A stretch of DNA of 64,000 bases from Carex sylvatica (GCA_964058845.1 CAXKVR010000077.1:1-64000); one strand, 5' to 3'; shown: positions 22,581 to 35,500, counted from the stretch's first letter. Notes: a model not told the origin generated them from the letters alone. Translations and numbers: made by a program.

Positions 22581-25125
22581 GGGTTAATATTCCATATACC
22601 CTTCAAAACTTCTTTGATTTTCTATTTACTCTTACACTCTTTATTATATCTAATATACCTCTTAACTCCTAATCATATTTCTTATTTACCTCTATAGTTA
22701 AGTATTGTCAAAAAATTTATTTTCCCATTATAACCTTGCTTCTTTCTCTTCATCTTTTTTATACGTAGATGGGTTGCGATTCTCTGAACGACTAACGACT
22801 CTGGAGAGGAAGTTTTATTCTCCATTTATAATTTCACTGCGCATCTCCTGTTTCATTGTTTATTCTCTGGATGGGCCCCTTCAATGTCACTGTTAGCATC
22901 TACATTTCATGTAACACATTAAATTGGGGCTCTTTAATTGGAATTGTTTCTCAGTTTAAGATGGTACTTTTACATTATTATGAAATTTCTTTTATAACTT
23001 TATCCTTTTTTCTTAACTAATTTAAGCAGCAGGTGACAGAGATTCTTAGAAGCTCTGATATAAACTACAAATCAGTATCCATGGTTGATTGTACACCTCT
23101 AACGCAATCTTCTTGTTTCTCATGAGAGATGACATTCTGGCTAACAACATATACTATGACATTTGATGCTCCTTTATAATAATTTGAGATACTTGATTTA
23201 AATGATTAATATGTTTGTAGCAAATTGTCAGAAGATTATAGTAATTATCAAAGTGGATTATTTTATTACTCTAATTGATGGCTCTTGTAGTACAGGTATT
23301 AGACTTTTTTATTCTCTCCAACATTTCAATGAAAGAAAAATAATATGTGAAAATATTTTTGTGTTCATTATCGTTTGTTTACTAGTATATGCTGTGTAAC
23401 AATTTTTGAGCTTGGGAATTAAGAGTTAGAGTACCAATATAAAATCAATAAAAAGAAATCCGGAACACAAATTAAACACTGAGTTAATTATTTTTTATAC
23501 CTTTGAGCTTTGGTAAATTCAATATGAGCATTATCAAATTAGAATCCTTGTAGACCCAGTATACAAATTATTGCAACATAATGCAAACCAAAAATAATTT
23601 TTGTGTACCAGTATGCTATACAAGTATACTGTGCAACTGTGCAAGATAGAAGATGAGTTTCTTTTATCACTTCCTTTCCTTTTTCTTTGTATTTGTGCAT
23701 ACTAGAATTAATTATCAGAAGGACATTTTTGGAAACTACTAGAAAACATGCATATATATAAGAAGAAAATTACAAAATACTTCAGCAGCAAATTGATCTT
23801 AACAAATCATATATGAATTTAGATTAAATTGATTTCAACAACAAAACACTTTAGTAGCAATATATCAATTTGTATTAGAAAGCTTGAATAAACTAACAGA
23901 AATTACAATAATGAAGTAAATGAAAAGCTAGTAGAATTCTTCTTGTAGAAGCTTGAATAAACTTGTTGTGCACATCTTCTTCACTTCAGACTTTATGTTT
24001 TTCTTGCCCCTAGAAAATAGTTATGAATAGATTAACACACTTATATTTTTTAAATATTCAAAATATCTTAATTTATCAAGAAACAACAAATTAGAAAAAA
24101 AAACTGCATCAATAATTATGAAAATATTTTTAAAGTATCCATCATACTTAACTTTTAGCTTGTAACTGCCAGCCCGCCAGGTGATTCATCTATGTTGTAT
24201 AGGAATGTGATAATAAAAATAAGTGATTAATCAAATCAAATACCTATAGATGTAAAGAATCCCACAATTGATCAGTTTGAAATTAACAGTTTGCAATTTA
24301 TCACAAGCAAATAAATTTGCTTCTATCATTTTACTAATAAAGAGATAATAAAATGAACAATTCAGGTGGTGATTTGATTACTTACGAGGCAAAAGGATCG
24401 ACGTTGTCTCTTTCCACGGTAAAAAGCTCATATACATTGTTACAATATAAAGAGAATATGAAATGAAAAATGTGGACAAGATAACAAAAGTTCCTGCTTC
24501 ATGCATGTAAGTTGCAAAATTCTGAAAGTTCCTATGTGTGCTTCCTTTTTTCTAATGGTGATGGCATACTACTTTTTTCATCTATTAAGAACATATGGTA
24601 GACAAACTCTATATTACTTTAGAAATTACAATAAAGGAAGCAAATTAGTCTCTGAATCAATCAGCGAATGAAAATGATACAAAAGAAGTATTCAATGTAA
24701 ATGAAAAATTAACCTACTTGATAAGTCATCAGCAGTCAGAAAATGACACAAAAAGACGGTCAAACGCCATATGCGAATTATGGAGGCCAAATCTCAGAGA
24801 GAACGAACAAGAACAATGAAAGTATTTACCGTGAAATAAATTTAAATAAGGACGCCAGAAGAGCAGACAAGCAAGAGAAAAGCAAGAGGCGAAGAGAGCA
24901 AATAAGAGCGCAAAAAAATAGAGAGACAGATCAACTTTTTTGGAAAGATTAATTTTGTCATTTATTATTTTAACTAGAGATTTAACTATGGTTAATTTCA
25001 AAATTAGTATGTAATGGTAAAAAGAAAAGACCTTTAAGAGTTTAGAGGCAGATTTGATACATTCAAGTGTTAAGGGGTATATAGAAAATTAGAGAAGTCT
25101 TTGAGGGTATATCAAAAATGAACCC
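22581..25125. mobile_element. 2.5-kb non-autonomous element with long inverted ends
   Basis: The left end runs GGGTTAATATTCCATATACC, then CTTCAAAACTTCTTTGATTT. The right end reversed runs GGGTTCATTTTTGATATACC, then CTCAAAGACTTCTCTAATTT. Similarity continues for about 100 bp or more. The style resembles the Mutator-like ends at 29715 and 48468. The interior (22.75-24.9 kb) has no transposase-like frame and contains only short open frames. It could be captured host sequence or a decayed body; no product is recognised. The target-site duplication is not clear because the flanks are A-rich. Confidence 0.55.
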
Positions 25126-26439
25126 AAAAAAAAATGTACCAGAATAATTCGAGTTACGAATCCGAACGGATAGGTTAGGTCCACATTTCACGTTGCTTCC
25201 ACGCATCAGAATGGACTATTCTTTTGCCGCATGACCGAAGCATAAATATTAAAAAAATATGTAGAAAATAAAAATTATATAATACAAGACGCTACTAAGT
25301 CAGCAACTCAACATGTTCGATTTCTTTAAAAAAAATGTTATTGACTAAATTTTTTTGATAATCATCACCAAAAGTAATAGATCTTACATCTTATTATCAA
25401 TAATTTTATTCATTTGATTTAAGTTCTCTTTTCTTATATTTTTCATCGGATAACTCTTGTGTCATGCTTCTCTCACATCGTCAATGCCGTAGACATGATC
25501 TCTTTATTTATGGATATTAAATTGTAGAATTTTAAATTAACAATGACTAACATTACATATAAGTTTTTTATTTTTAGTCTTACGTGTACAATATTTGAAA
25601 TATTACAACAATTTACATATGATAATGTGTTGCATCTATTTTTATTATAAGTAAACTCTTTGTAGTCAAAAGTTTATTTAATCCAATCAATTTAAAAATT
25701 ATTTTCAAAATCAATAAAAATTACATTTTAACGTTTGTATTACACCTGACCAATCAAATTCATGCTCAAGCAACTATCAAACCCGCATTTAATAGCATTA
25801 GATGTACTCCCATTGAGGCACTTAGCAGCCCTGATTTTTTAAGATCGCCATTAATTTATTTTTTTTCAAACGGGAAGTTGGTGTACGCGGCACTCATCTC
25901 ACATTAGAGTTCACGTGAGAAGGTGAGAGTGGGAGGAGAGAGTCGCGGATCGAGAAACATCCAAAAATACCATAACCGCAAAACCCCATTCGACTAACTC
26001 CTCTCCAGTTCCCTGCGAACATAATTTGAGATTCGTGCTGAGGTTAGTTTCGGAATATAAGATCCGCACGATCTTCACCGAATCCTTCCAATAACCACTG
26101 CCTCATCTGGTAAAAAGTACCGAACGATGCCAGAAACTTCCTGAACTAGATCTATCAGGATTCTCTGTATTAACTTTCTCTATGGACTACTGTGTAATGT
26201 AATAAACCACCGTTTTTAATAACGTTTTACAAATAGTAATATAGAATTTGCCTCAGAAATGTCAAGTCGTAGAAAGCACGGCATCTCCGTTCGTCAACTT
26301 AATCCCTTTTTGCCGAGAAAATGAGAAGAAAATAAACAAGCGGAGACTTCGTCGTCTCAAAACCACCACCTCTTAATAGTTCTCTTTTCATTTCGATGCA
26401 AAAACCCTAGAAACGAATCGCGAAATATCATCAATTGCC
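25126..26439 (+). promoter_or_regulatory. Intergenic leading into the bZIP promoter and 5' UTR
   Basis: 25126-25850 is AT-rich with nothing recognised. From about 25870 the sequence becomes GC-richer with CT patches. The plant-typical leader phrase AAAACCCTAGAAACG lies about 35 bases upstream of the ATG, which fits a 5' UTR. A CACGTG-type core is present as 'ttcacgtgag' near 25910. No canonical ER-stress element was identified with confidence. Confidence 0.4.
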
Positions 26440-28705
26440 ATGGTGGAGCCAACCCTTATTGACGCATTCAATCCTTACTCGGATGCTGCGTCGTTCGATC
26501 CGTGTTTCCTCTCCGACGATCTCCCTCTTCCCGACGAATTCACCGATTTCAATCTCGACGTAGATTTCTCAATCGAAGAATTCCTCCGATCGCCAGAGCA
26601 TTCGTTTAACGAATCCATCGCTGACGGATCTCCACACTCAATTGAACCAGCTAGAGCAGAATCTCCGGTCTCAGGCGGATCTTCGCATGAATCGGTCGTC
26701 ACATCACGTGATGTGAAGCAAGAGGATGAGAATAAATCCAATTGGAGCTTGAAAAGAAAGACCCGAAGCGAAGAGACTACTGAGTCGGAGAACCCTAAGT
26801 GTGAGGATGATGATGAGAAGAAGCAGGCTCGATTGGTGCGAAACCGTGAGAGCGCACAACTTTCAAGGCAGAGGAAGAAGAAATATGTGGAGGAATTAGA
26901 GGAAAAGGTCAAATCGATGCACTCAGTGATTAACGATTTGAATTCCAGGATGTCCTATGTAATGGCAGAGAATGCTACTTTGAGGCAGCAACTAGGAGGT
27001 AATTTGGCTCAGCCCGGAGTGTACCCTCCACCCGGTATGCACTTCCCTTGGATACCTGGTTATGCATTGAGACCGCACGGTGCACACGTACCCGTTGTAC
27101 CTATACCTAGGTTGAAACCTCAAACTCCAGCTCCAGCTAAGAAACCTAAGAAGAGTGAGAGCAAGAAAGCTAAGAAGGTAGCTAGTATTAGTATTTTGGG
27201 TTTGATCTTTGTCATGATGTTCTTTGGAGCAATTTTTCCAGCTTTTACCACCAAGTTAGGAGATGAAGGTACCAATTTTGGTAAAAAGGCTATTATTAAT
27301 TCTCATAGTGGTTTAAACAGTAGTGAGGAGATTTTGTCGTGTGGGAAGAAATGTCACACAGGGGAGTCGGGTTTTGCTAATAATTCAAGTGAAACTCTTC
27401 CGGCAATGTTATATGTGCCAAGAAATGGAAAGCATGTGCAGATAAATGGAAATTTGATAATACAATCGGTCCTTGCAAGTGAACAAGCCATGGCTAACAA
27501 ACGGGAGCCTGCCAAGGAAGTAGAAGAGGTAACTAGTTTGGCTGTGGCTGGTTATGTTGGTCCCCAATTGAATAATTATGGAGAGAATTCTAAGTCTTCT
27601 TTGCCTGATGGGCCGTTCCCTCAATGGTTCCGTGAAGGGATGGCAGGTAAATAGAGAGATCTTATTCTGTTCTTTTGGCTTAATTTGCAGTTATGCACTC
27701 TCACACACACATGTATATAACTCAATTTCACTTCTCACCATTATAAAACCAAGATAATTAAATTGTTTCCAGACCATGAATTATTCAAAAGTAACCTTCT
27801 TCAATGGTTTCTGAGTAGATTCCATTGCACTGCTACACTAGAATTGCTATTTTGTACCAGGAAATATAGTGTACCATGTTATGACTTTTTAGAAGATTAT
27901 GTTAAACGTGGAACATTTTCTAATTTGAAGAAATTTTCATGGGGTCGGAATGAATTTTAGGCTGCAATATTAATTCTTGTTCGAGTAATTTAGCTTGAGG
28001 AGTTTGAACATAGTTTCAGGTTATATTATAAGCCCTTAGATGCTTAATTGAAGTATTTACATGTGATGATATGGGATGTAAGGAATCAATTATTTGTTAA
28101 TAGAGTTTGCATTATTATAGTTTAAATCATATACCTTCCACACCATTTTTAAGCCAAATGGAAGGACACGATAACTAATGCTATAAGTTGCCCTACTTTG
28201 TTTCTGGTAGTTTATTCAACTCGTAATAACAAAGTGATTTATTTCAACAGGTCCAGTTCTGAGCTCTGGAATGTGCACTGAAGTCTTCCAATTTGATGTG
28301 TCTTCTAACATAAGTGGTGGCATTGTTCCTGCCACAACCATTGACAACATAACCAACTCAGTTATCAACTCAACTGAGAAAAACCTCCCGCCCTCTCGCC
28401 TCCCCAATAAAAAGAAATGGAGCAGGAGAGTCATGTACAACAATGCCATCCCTCTTCCCGGCAAAACACTAGACAATAACACCAACAATTTCAAGAATTC
28501 AGATGGCGATAATAAGAAACCTGCCTCCAGAATGGTGGTCTCAGTTTTAGCCGATCCAAGAGAAGTGGCTGGGGATAATGATAGCGTCTCGCCAAAATCT
28601 CTCTCCCGAGTTTTTGTTGTTGTGCTTTTGGATGGCATCAAGTATGTCACATACTCTTGTGTTCTGCCTTTGAAAAGTGCTGCACACCATTTGGTGAACT
28701 ATTGA
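26440..28705 (+). CDS. Membrane-anchored bZIP transcription factor (bZIP17/28 type)
   Basis: Two exons, 26440-27646 and 28251-28705, join across a GT-AG intron to encode 553 residues. The acidic N terminus (1-125) fits an activation region. The basic region at 127-150 has the N-X7-R signature (N135, R143), and the zipper repeats at 153, 160, 167, 174 and 181 (L, M, L, V, L). A Lys-rich stretch at 234-246 precedes one membrane span at about 247-270. The C-terminal part carries several N-X-S/T sites (NSS, NNSS, NIS, NIT, NST), fitting a lumenal domain. Plant bZIP17, 28 and 49 sit in the ER membrane and release their N terminus after Golgi cleavage under stress or salt; that role is inferred from family architecture. 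No RxxL or RxLx site-1 protease motif is visible; RRVM at 461-464 is the nearest loose match. Confidence 0.92.
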
Positions 28706-29714
28706 TTGGGAGAGAAAAGAAAAGATCTTACATTTGGAGTTGCTTCTGGATTTTTGAGCGGAGTTCCTTCTCATATACTAACACCCCTCTTGTAGATATT
28801 TATGGCTGTGGCCATCGTTTTTTAAATGCTAGAGCTGTTGTTTATGTCATTTGTGTTAGACTGCTATTGTAATGGATTTGATATAGTTCTTAATTTGAAG
28901 AGGAACCTAATAACTTTAAATACAAGAGTTTATAGTGCTTTTTTTTAAAGGTTTATGGGCTGGTTCTTGTGGTATAGGTACAACTGGACTTCAAATGTTA
29001 CGTTCAAAGTAATCACAAAAGTATTTCTGATATACAATAATCTGTGAGGATAAAAAATGACTATTGTCGATTCTAAATCGATATAAATTGTTATTTATGA
29101 GGATGTCACTGTTACGGCGGTTCTAACATTTGAAGTCAAATTTTTGATTCAAATCTATTAAATTCATCACTAACTACGGATGGTGCTTGACTTTTACTAA
29201 ATAGAATCCGAACAACTCAAATATTTGAGTAAAAAATATTCAGATTCATTGTTTCAAATTGATTTCTTTTTACGGTTTCATCTATGCATCAAAATTATGC
29301 TTTGAAGGGTTGCACTCAATTATGATTGGACTTCAAATGTCAAATGTTTCCTTTTGCAGGTTCATAAATTCTCAATGCACTTTTGAGAGATATTACTAGG
29401 CCGATTGGTTTATAATAGATCAATAGTTTGTCAAAAGTTAGGTGTTAGGTGCTCGTTGGTCATGTTCCCTGTGTGCTTGCTGAGAATCGTTCTGCAATTG
29501 CTCCAAGAGAAGAGAACTGTGGTCGGCCGTTACATTCGGATAAACACATGGAACAGAAGAATATTGACAATACAGTTAGTTAACAACTACGTTGTTGACG
29601 ACTAATGGCAATCGAAATAGTCAAATAGCCTTATCAAAGTAAAAAGTGAAGATTTTAGATTTCACAAAATTTTTTTTATAGGATTCATTTATGCAGGTCG
29701 TATATAAAATTTAG
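28706..29714. other. Downstream of the bZIP gene, no further gene seen
   Basis: The bZIP 3' UTR probably occupies the first few hundred bases. A short open frame at 29405-29605 resembles no known family. No repeat was resolved. Confidence 0.45.
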
Positions 29715-30824
29715 AGGGAATTTCATGTGTACCCTCAAAAACTTCAAAATTACGTATTCCCCTCTCTAAAGTTTGAAATTACATATTTTCTCTTCTAAAC
29801 TTTAAAAACTCACAAATTTACCCATTTTATTGTATTTTATATTAAAACTCATTCTAAAATTTTATAATACCCATTTTACCTTTTATTAAAAACATATAAA
29901 GTCCATCAAACTCAAATTTAAATCTAAAGGGTTCCTCTAGCGTTCGATCTGCGTGCATCGCATTAAGATCTGTGCATAGTGCTTCAATATTCATGTTGAT
30001 CTAGCATGCATGGATCATAAAGCAATATTGATTCGTGCGCACCGCATTAAGATCTGTGCAAGTCGCTTCAATATATGTGCGTATCCGCATCAAGATTCGT
30101 GCTGATCTTACTCGCGCATAGTGTGGAAAAAACGTGCCGTGACTAACACGCCGTGACTTTGGTCACGTGCCGTGCCGTGTCATGACCAAGTTAATTTTTC
30201 ACGTGCCGTGCCGTGCCATGACCAAAATAATAAGGGGTGGTCACGGCACGCGAGTCACGCCGTGACTCGCGTGCCGTGACCAAGTCGTGCCGTGACTCGC
30301 GTGCCATGATCAAGTTGTGCCGTGACTAAATTGGTGCTCCTAGTCTCCTACCTTCTCCCGTTTCGTGCCGTGTTTCGTGTTGTGTCGTGCCGTGTTCCGT
30401 GTCGTGCCGTGCTGTGACGAAGGTAATTTCCGTGTCGTGTCTTCTTTGCTAACAATTGGTCACGGCACGGGACACGCGAAGCACGGCACGTATCTGACAT
30501 CCGTGCCGTGCTGGAGCCGTGCCGTTCCATGACGGAACCGGCTCCGGCGTGCCATTTTTCCCACTCTACTCGTGCATATTTAAAAGCAGTTTGGACGGTA
30601 AAAAAACTATTCAAATTCAAATTTGAGTTTGATGGGCTTTATATGCTTTTAATAAATGATAAAATGGATATTTTATAAATTTAGAATGAGTTTTAATATA
30701 AAAGACAATAAAATGGGTAAATTTATGGGTATTTGATGTTTAAAGGGGGGAATATGTAATTTTAAATTTTAGAGGGGGAATATGTAATTTTGAAGTTTTT
30801 GAGGGGTATACGTGAAATTCCCAC
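29715..30824. mobile_element. Mutator-like foldback element with 10-bp TSD
   Basis: The ends are AGGGAATTTCATGTGTACCC and, reversed, GTGGGAATTTCACGTATACC. Inverted similarity extends about 220 bp, to 'cccatttta' and 'catcaaactcaaattt' near 29930 and its complement near 30610. A perfect 10-bp direct repeat TAAAATTTAG flanks it (29705-29714 and 30825-30834), which suits a Mutator-like element. There is no transposase. The interior holds a short direct-repeat block (GCATTAAGATCTGTGCA at about 29960 and 30044) and a nested hAT element. Confidence 0.82.
30119..30568. mobile_element. hAT MITE nested in the Mutator-like element
   Basis: The termini TAGTGTGGAAAAAACGTGCC and, reversed, TAGAGTGGGAAAAATGGCAC are flanked by CTCGCGCA (30111-30118) and CTCGTGCA (30569-30576), an 8-bp target duplication with one mismatch. 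The body is almost entirely made of GTGCCGTG, CACGGCAC and GTCACGG words in both orientations. It is strikingly GC-rich against AT-rich surroundings. Subterminal repeat arrays of this type are known transposase-binding features in hAT elements. Confidence 0.85.
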
Positions 30825-30834
30825 TAAAATTTAG

Positions 30835-31300
30835 TATGATTATATGAGTTATGTGTTGTTTGACATTTTTTTTATCATTAATTCTAATAAATAAATATAA
30901 GATATAAATGAAGTCAATACCTTATAGATAAGATAAGGATAAGCATTTATTAAAACAAATCATTTCCGTTGATGTGTACCACACTTGCCGACATTTATTG
31001 ATTATGATTCAAGTAAAAATGATTTCCTAAGGTTGTCTTTGGACTTTGTCCTTAAAAATGTTTATTAACGTAAAACAATAATATTATATGAATTTGTCAA
31101 TAAATTTTAAATATAGGGAATTTAAAAATAATCACAATAGTTTTTCATCAGTTTAAAGGTTTCATTACAAATGAGGCGCGTCAAACACTTTTAAGGGGGG
31201 AGAAAAAAAACTAAGAAAATGAGCTTTCCAATCAAGATAATTTTTTTTGAAAGAACCGATCAAGATAATTATAAAATTATTAAAAGAGAACAAGTAAAAT
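30835..31300. other. Intergenic, no gene seen
   Basis: AT-rich sequence without a supported open frame or repeat. Confidence 0.45.
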
Positions 31301-31301
31301 A

Positions 31302-31480
31302 TGAGGGCTGCTAACGAGCCGAGTTAGCTCGAGTTATGGATAACTCGAATTCAATTCGCAAGATAGTGAGTCGAGTTGACTCGAGTTGAGAATACTGAGC
31401 CGAGTTAGCTCGTTGACTCAAATTCAATTCGCAAATAACTCGAGTTGGTTCGTGACTCGTGAGTCAACTCGTTTAAGGTG
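31302..31480. repeat. ACTCGAGTT-type short-repeat cluster
   Basis: Repeated AACTCGAGTT, GAGTTAGCTCG and GACTCGAG words follow a GAGGGCTGCTAACGAGCC start. This resembles the subterminal array and left terminus of a hAT element. A matching right end and target duplication were not confirmed. Confidence 0.5.
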
Positions 31481-32029
31481 TTGAAATGTTAAAATGTTAA
31501 AATATTAAACACTTGAACTGATAATTGTTGTTATATAATAATATAAGAAGTAAATATTGAAGTAACAAATAATTCACAACGAAATGATTAAATAAAATGA
31601 GTTGGATCAACTTGGATCAGTCACATCTAGTTAGAAAAATAAAATGAACTAAAAGTTATGGAAGAAATCATTAATTAAATGAGTCACGAGTTATAACGGT
31701 TGTCCTCTAGTCAATCTGATCGAACGACCTACGATTATTCCAATTCTCCTGTGCAGGACACATGTTGGCGCGACGTAAGTAGGCATGTAGTAAATCAAAG
31801 GTAGGCAAACGTTAGTAATCAATACAGGAATAATTAAATTTCATTTTTCAGGGGTAGGTAAAATGGTTGATAGTAAAGGGGATATTGAATGATGAAGAAG
31901 AGTTAACCGAACCATTTTTTAGTATAGATTTTCATGTCACTATCTGATTGCAACAAATCTTATTCGCTGTTAATAATTTTCATAAAATTTTGACGGGCAG
32001 TTTCTATGATATTAAGCATAGTGACAAGA

Positions 32030-32330
32030 TACACGAATTATATCTGAATTATACCTGTTTAATTTTTTTTTGGGTGATGCCGAACTGAACGTCGAATTAT
32101 TCGGTTGACCGAGCTTTGACTGAATTAAATCCGAATAATTTCCGAATTTTACGAATTATTCACGATTTTTTTCTGATTTTTTCTAAGAATATATATATAT
32201 ATTTTTTTGCTTCCTTGGATGACTGAAATTTCTGATCCGGATAATTCCAAATCATTCCCGAATTATACTCAAATTATTTTCGAATCACTAATTTTTGATT
32301 TTACTGAACCGAATCCAAATAATTCATTTG
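32030..32330. repeat. CGAATTATT-type short-repeat cluster
   Basis: Repeated CCGAATAATTC, CGAATTATTC and AATTCGG words in both orientations look like another decayed hAT subterminal array. It lies just upstream of the oxidoreductase gene. Ends not resolved. Confidence 0.45.
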
Positions 32331-32566
32331 TCACTGTGATATGATATTAGACAGGAGCCTCCTCCAACTCGCCGCAAGTCGTGGAGATCTCTATCCGCCA
32401 CATAAGAACAGCATAACATCGGATAAGAAATCGCTTACCCGTGCACAATGGGCTAAGATTTTCGTATCCTCCGGCCCATTTAGACCTCCGACAGCGAGAG
32501 TCTGCTATCTTATATCGTTCGTGTGAACTTCAGTCTATCCATTGCTGCTGCTCCTCAGCTCCTCCA

Positions 32567-35500
32567 ATGACGATATGTACACTCAGCTTCCTTCCTCTCC
32601 ATTTCTCTCCTACCATCTCCAACCGTAGAATCGTCCTATATAATGCTTCCTTCGCTCCTCGCAAAGCACCAGTTACCAGATGTGCTAGGCGGACCGGTAA
32701 GCGGAGGTATCCATCAGAGAAGAGGAAGCTCCAGGAGACAAAGAAGAACCTCCTAACGACAGAGATATGGAATCGGGAGGAGGGGTACTGGAGGATTTCT
32801 AAGCTCTGCGTACCGGCTCACAAGGACCCTGGCAAGGACTTCGTCGGTTTTTCACTTCCCCTGCTCGAAGCCATTGCTAAAGTTCTCGAATTCCCCGTAA
32901 GCTATATTCATTAATCAAATGGAGTTTTGAAATAAACCCAGAGTTTTACAATATTTGCGAAGGATGACCGGCACTTAATATTTTGCGATGAACATTAAAC
33001 ATTTTTTTGGGGCTATTTGCAAATGCACCAGACCTTTTAAAGCAAAACTAGTTTAGTTTAGAAACTGACTATATTGACCCTAATTTTGTCGTCTCAGACC
33101 TATCCAAATTTTATATACCCAGAGCATAGAAGTTTGGAACCCAACATATGAATATTCTTTGCACAGTTTCAGCTTGATTATTTTGATTGGGGAAAATGCA
33201 GGATATATTACAAGTAGAGCTGAAATTGTCCCATTTAATTGAATATATCTTTCTATCAAATTAGTTTAAAGGTGTTGCAAATAAAATTTAGTGGCAGGAT
33301 ATTAATCCCCTAGTGCAGCACACTCTAACCTGCCTTGTTTCTTTGAAAGAAGTAAATTATTGGGTGTTATGTGCAAATGTTTGGCATAATTTTGAGAAAG
33401 CTTTGAGTTAGTTATTGCATTGAATGAAATTTAATTATGAGGGACTTATGTTGATTCAGGTTCCTGCGATGCTTCCTGAAGAAGCCTTCACAATTTTGAG
33501 GAAATCCTTTGATGCAAGAAAGGTACAGTGAAACAATAGATAAAGCCTATTTCAGAATACATGTGCTACATACAGTCCAAACTGCAAAGTGTGAATTTGT
33601 AGATGGCATATTTAGGTAGGGAAAATGATCAAATAGCATTGTTATGGAATTGTTCAAGGTTCATTGCTTTTGGTTTATTTTGTCTCGATATAATTAGCCT
33701 CAATTATCTTCATTAAGTATTTTGACCAAAGGGACGCGCACATGAGAAAAAATTAGGATCAATTGGTTTATTAATCAAAATACTCCTCAGTTGATTAAAT
33801 TCTAAACATAATTAATGAGCTAAAGTTCTGAAACATTGGAGGTATAAGTCAAAAGTTTCTGCAAAACTTCATGCATAGTTTGTGCTGATAATCTGCAACT
33901 TTTACATTGGTTACTTTCAACTAACTATTAATCAGGTATTGAAGGAATCAGCATTTGTTTACACTGTAGACATGGATGTAAAGAAGCTTTTGCACCTCGA
34001 ACCTCGAACCTGGGACTTCATCTCCCGCTTAGAACCAAAACTTGGCTTAATTGAATACATGCAGGACCCAAAAGCTCCCACTGATTTACTTAACATGCTA
34101 GACAAAGGCAAGATCAAGGTTGATGGGTCTAACCCATCTAATGGGTCTGCCCGATATGAAAAGAGGCCGAGAGTCGCAATTGTAGGAAGTGGACCATCAG
34201 GCCTATTTGCTGCTCTTGTTTTAGCCGAGGTTGGTGCTGATGTCACTTTAATTGAAAGGGGTCAACCAGTTGAACAAAGAGGTCGTGATATTGGTGCTTT
34301 AGTAGTCAGAAGAGTTCTTTCATCTGAGAGTAATTTCTGTTTTGGAGAGGTATGTTCTCCTTATCTTTTTTACAAAATAAATGCTGAAAAGCCGTCAATA
34401 AGTAGTTGAAAAAACCCCAGGTTATCAAGATATTACATTGAAACCCCACTTCTTTTTTTTTGGTAATTTTAATAAGAAAAGAAAACAAGACTGCCCGTCA
34501 AATTGTTTTGTGCTAATAATGAGATACAAAGTAATAAAGGACAACAATGAATATATCTAAAATATTCTATCCATATTCCACTAACACAGTAAAGAAAATG
34601 GACTTAAATTGTCATGTGCCAGAAGTTACAATAATGCATCATTGCATTTTTAGCTAAGGACATAACTTACATTGTCATTTATTAAAAGTTTTGAATAGTG
34701 AATTTTTGGATCTTTAGAGAGGGGCATAGTTATTTCCAGAAGAATTTGATTCTTTATTATCTCATAGTTAACACATAATTGAAGTGTAATACTAACTATA
34801 GAGTCTAGACTCTAGAGACCTTTCTTTGGACTTTGATACTGATGCATTTCGTACTTGATAAATAAATGCTTATAAACCTTCTCTTATTTCTATTTCTATT
34901 GTTTGTTTGTTGTAATTAAAAGCCTCTTAACCAAACCAGGGTGGTGCAGGTACGTGGAGTGATGGCAAGCTCGTGACAAGAATTGGAAGAAATAGTGATA
35001 GTGTCCAAGCTGTAAGGCCTTTCTATTATATGCTGCTTTCCTTTCTTCCTATGATATTTGTAAATCTTTTTGGTTCTTTTCCTAATAATACATTGAATAT
35101 TAGGGTAGTTTGATTAAAAAGGTAAATTCAGGGCTCCGTTTACAGTTGCGTCCCTAACTCTAGCATTCTTCTCTCTTCCACAATCTCACACTGTAGTTAT
35201 TTGAGGTAATTTGGGGTAAAATTAGGGTTAACCTTCTCTCATGGAGAGGTCCCTCTTTTATATTAATGCACTCTTACAAATAGGTCCTTAAAACATTAAC
35301 TAATTAACTCAATATATAAATAACTCAAGACACACATTAGCTTGTGCCCCTAGTCTATCCAAACTATTTAAATTATGTTCCTTCGTAAAAAAAAAATTAG
35401 GATCAACAATGTCAGGTTTTTGCGGACTTCACTTTAGTTTTGACTCTTTTGAACAGTATGGAACTATTTGCAAATGATAAAATTGCTGGCTTTATTATTT

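Noticed and set aside
24729..25001. Overlapping open frames near the right end of the 2.5-kb element
   Set aside because: Frames on both strands overlap; the Lys/Arg/Glu-rich peptide reflects purine-rich DNA and no domain is recognisable.
26475..26912. 145-codon minus-strand frame opposite the bZIP exon
   Set aside because: It is a Ser-rich shadow of the real bZIP coding strand.
27763..27960. Small open frame within the bZIP intron
   Set aside because: It lies inside a well-supported intron and has no recognisable family.
30348..30620. 90-codon Arg/His-rich open frame
   Set aside because: It is a by-product of the GTGCCGTG word array in the nested hAT element; the repetitive peptide has no homology I recognise.
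33959..34246. 95-codon minus-strand frame opposite oxidoreductase exon 3
   Set aside because: It is the antisense of a conserved Rossmann-fold exon.
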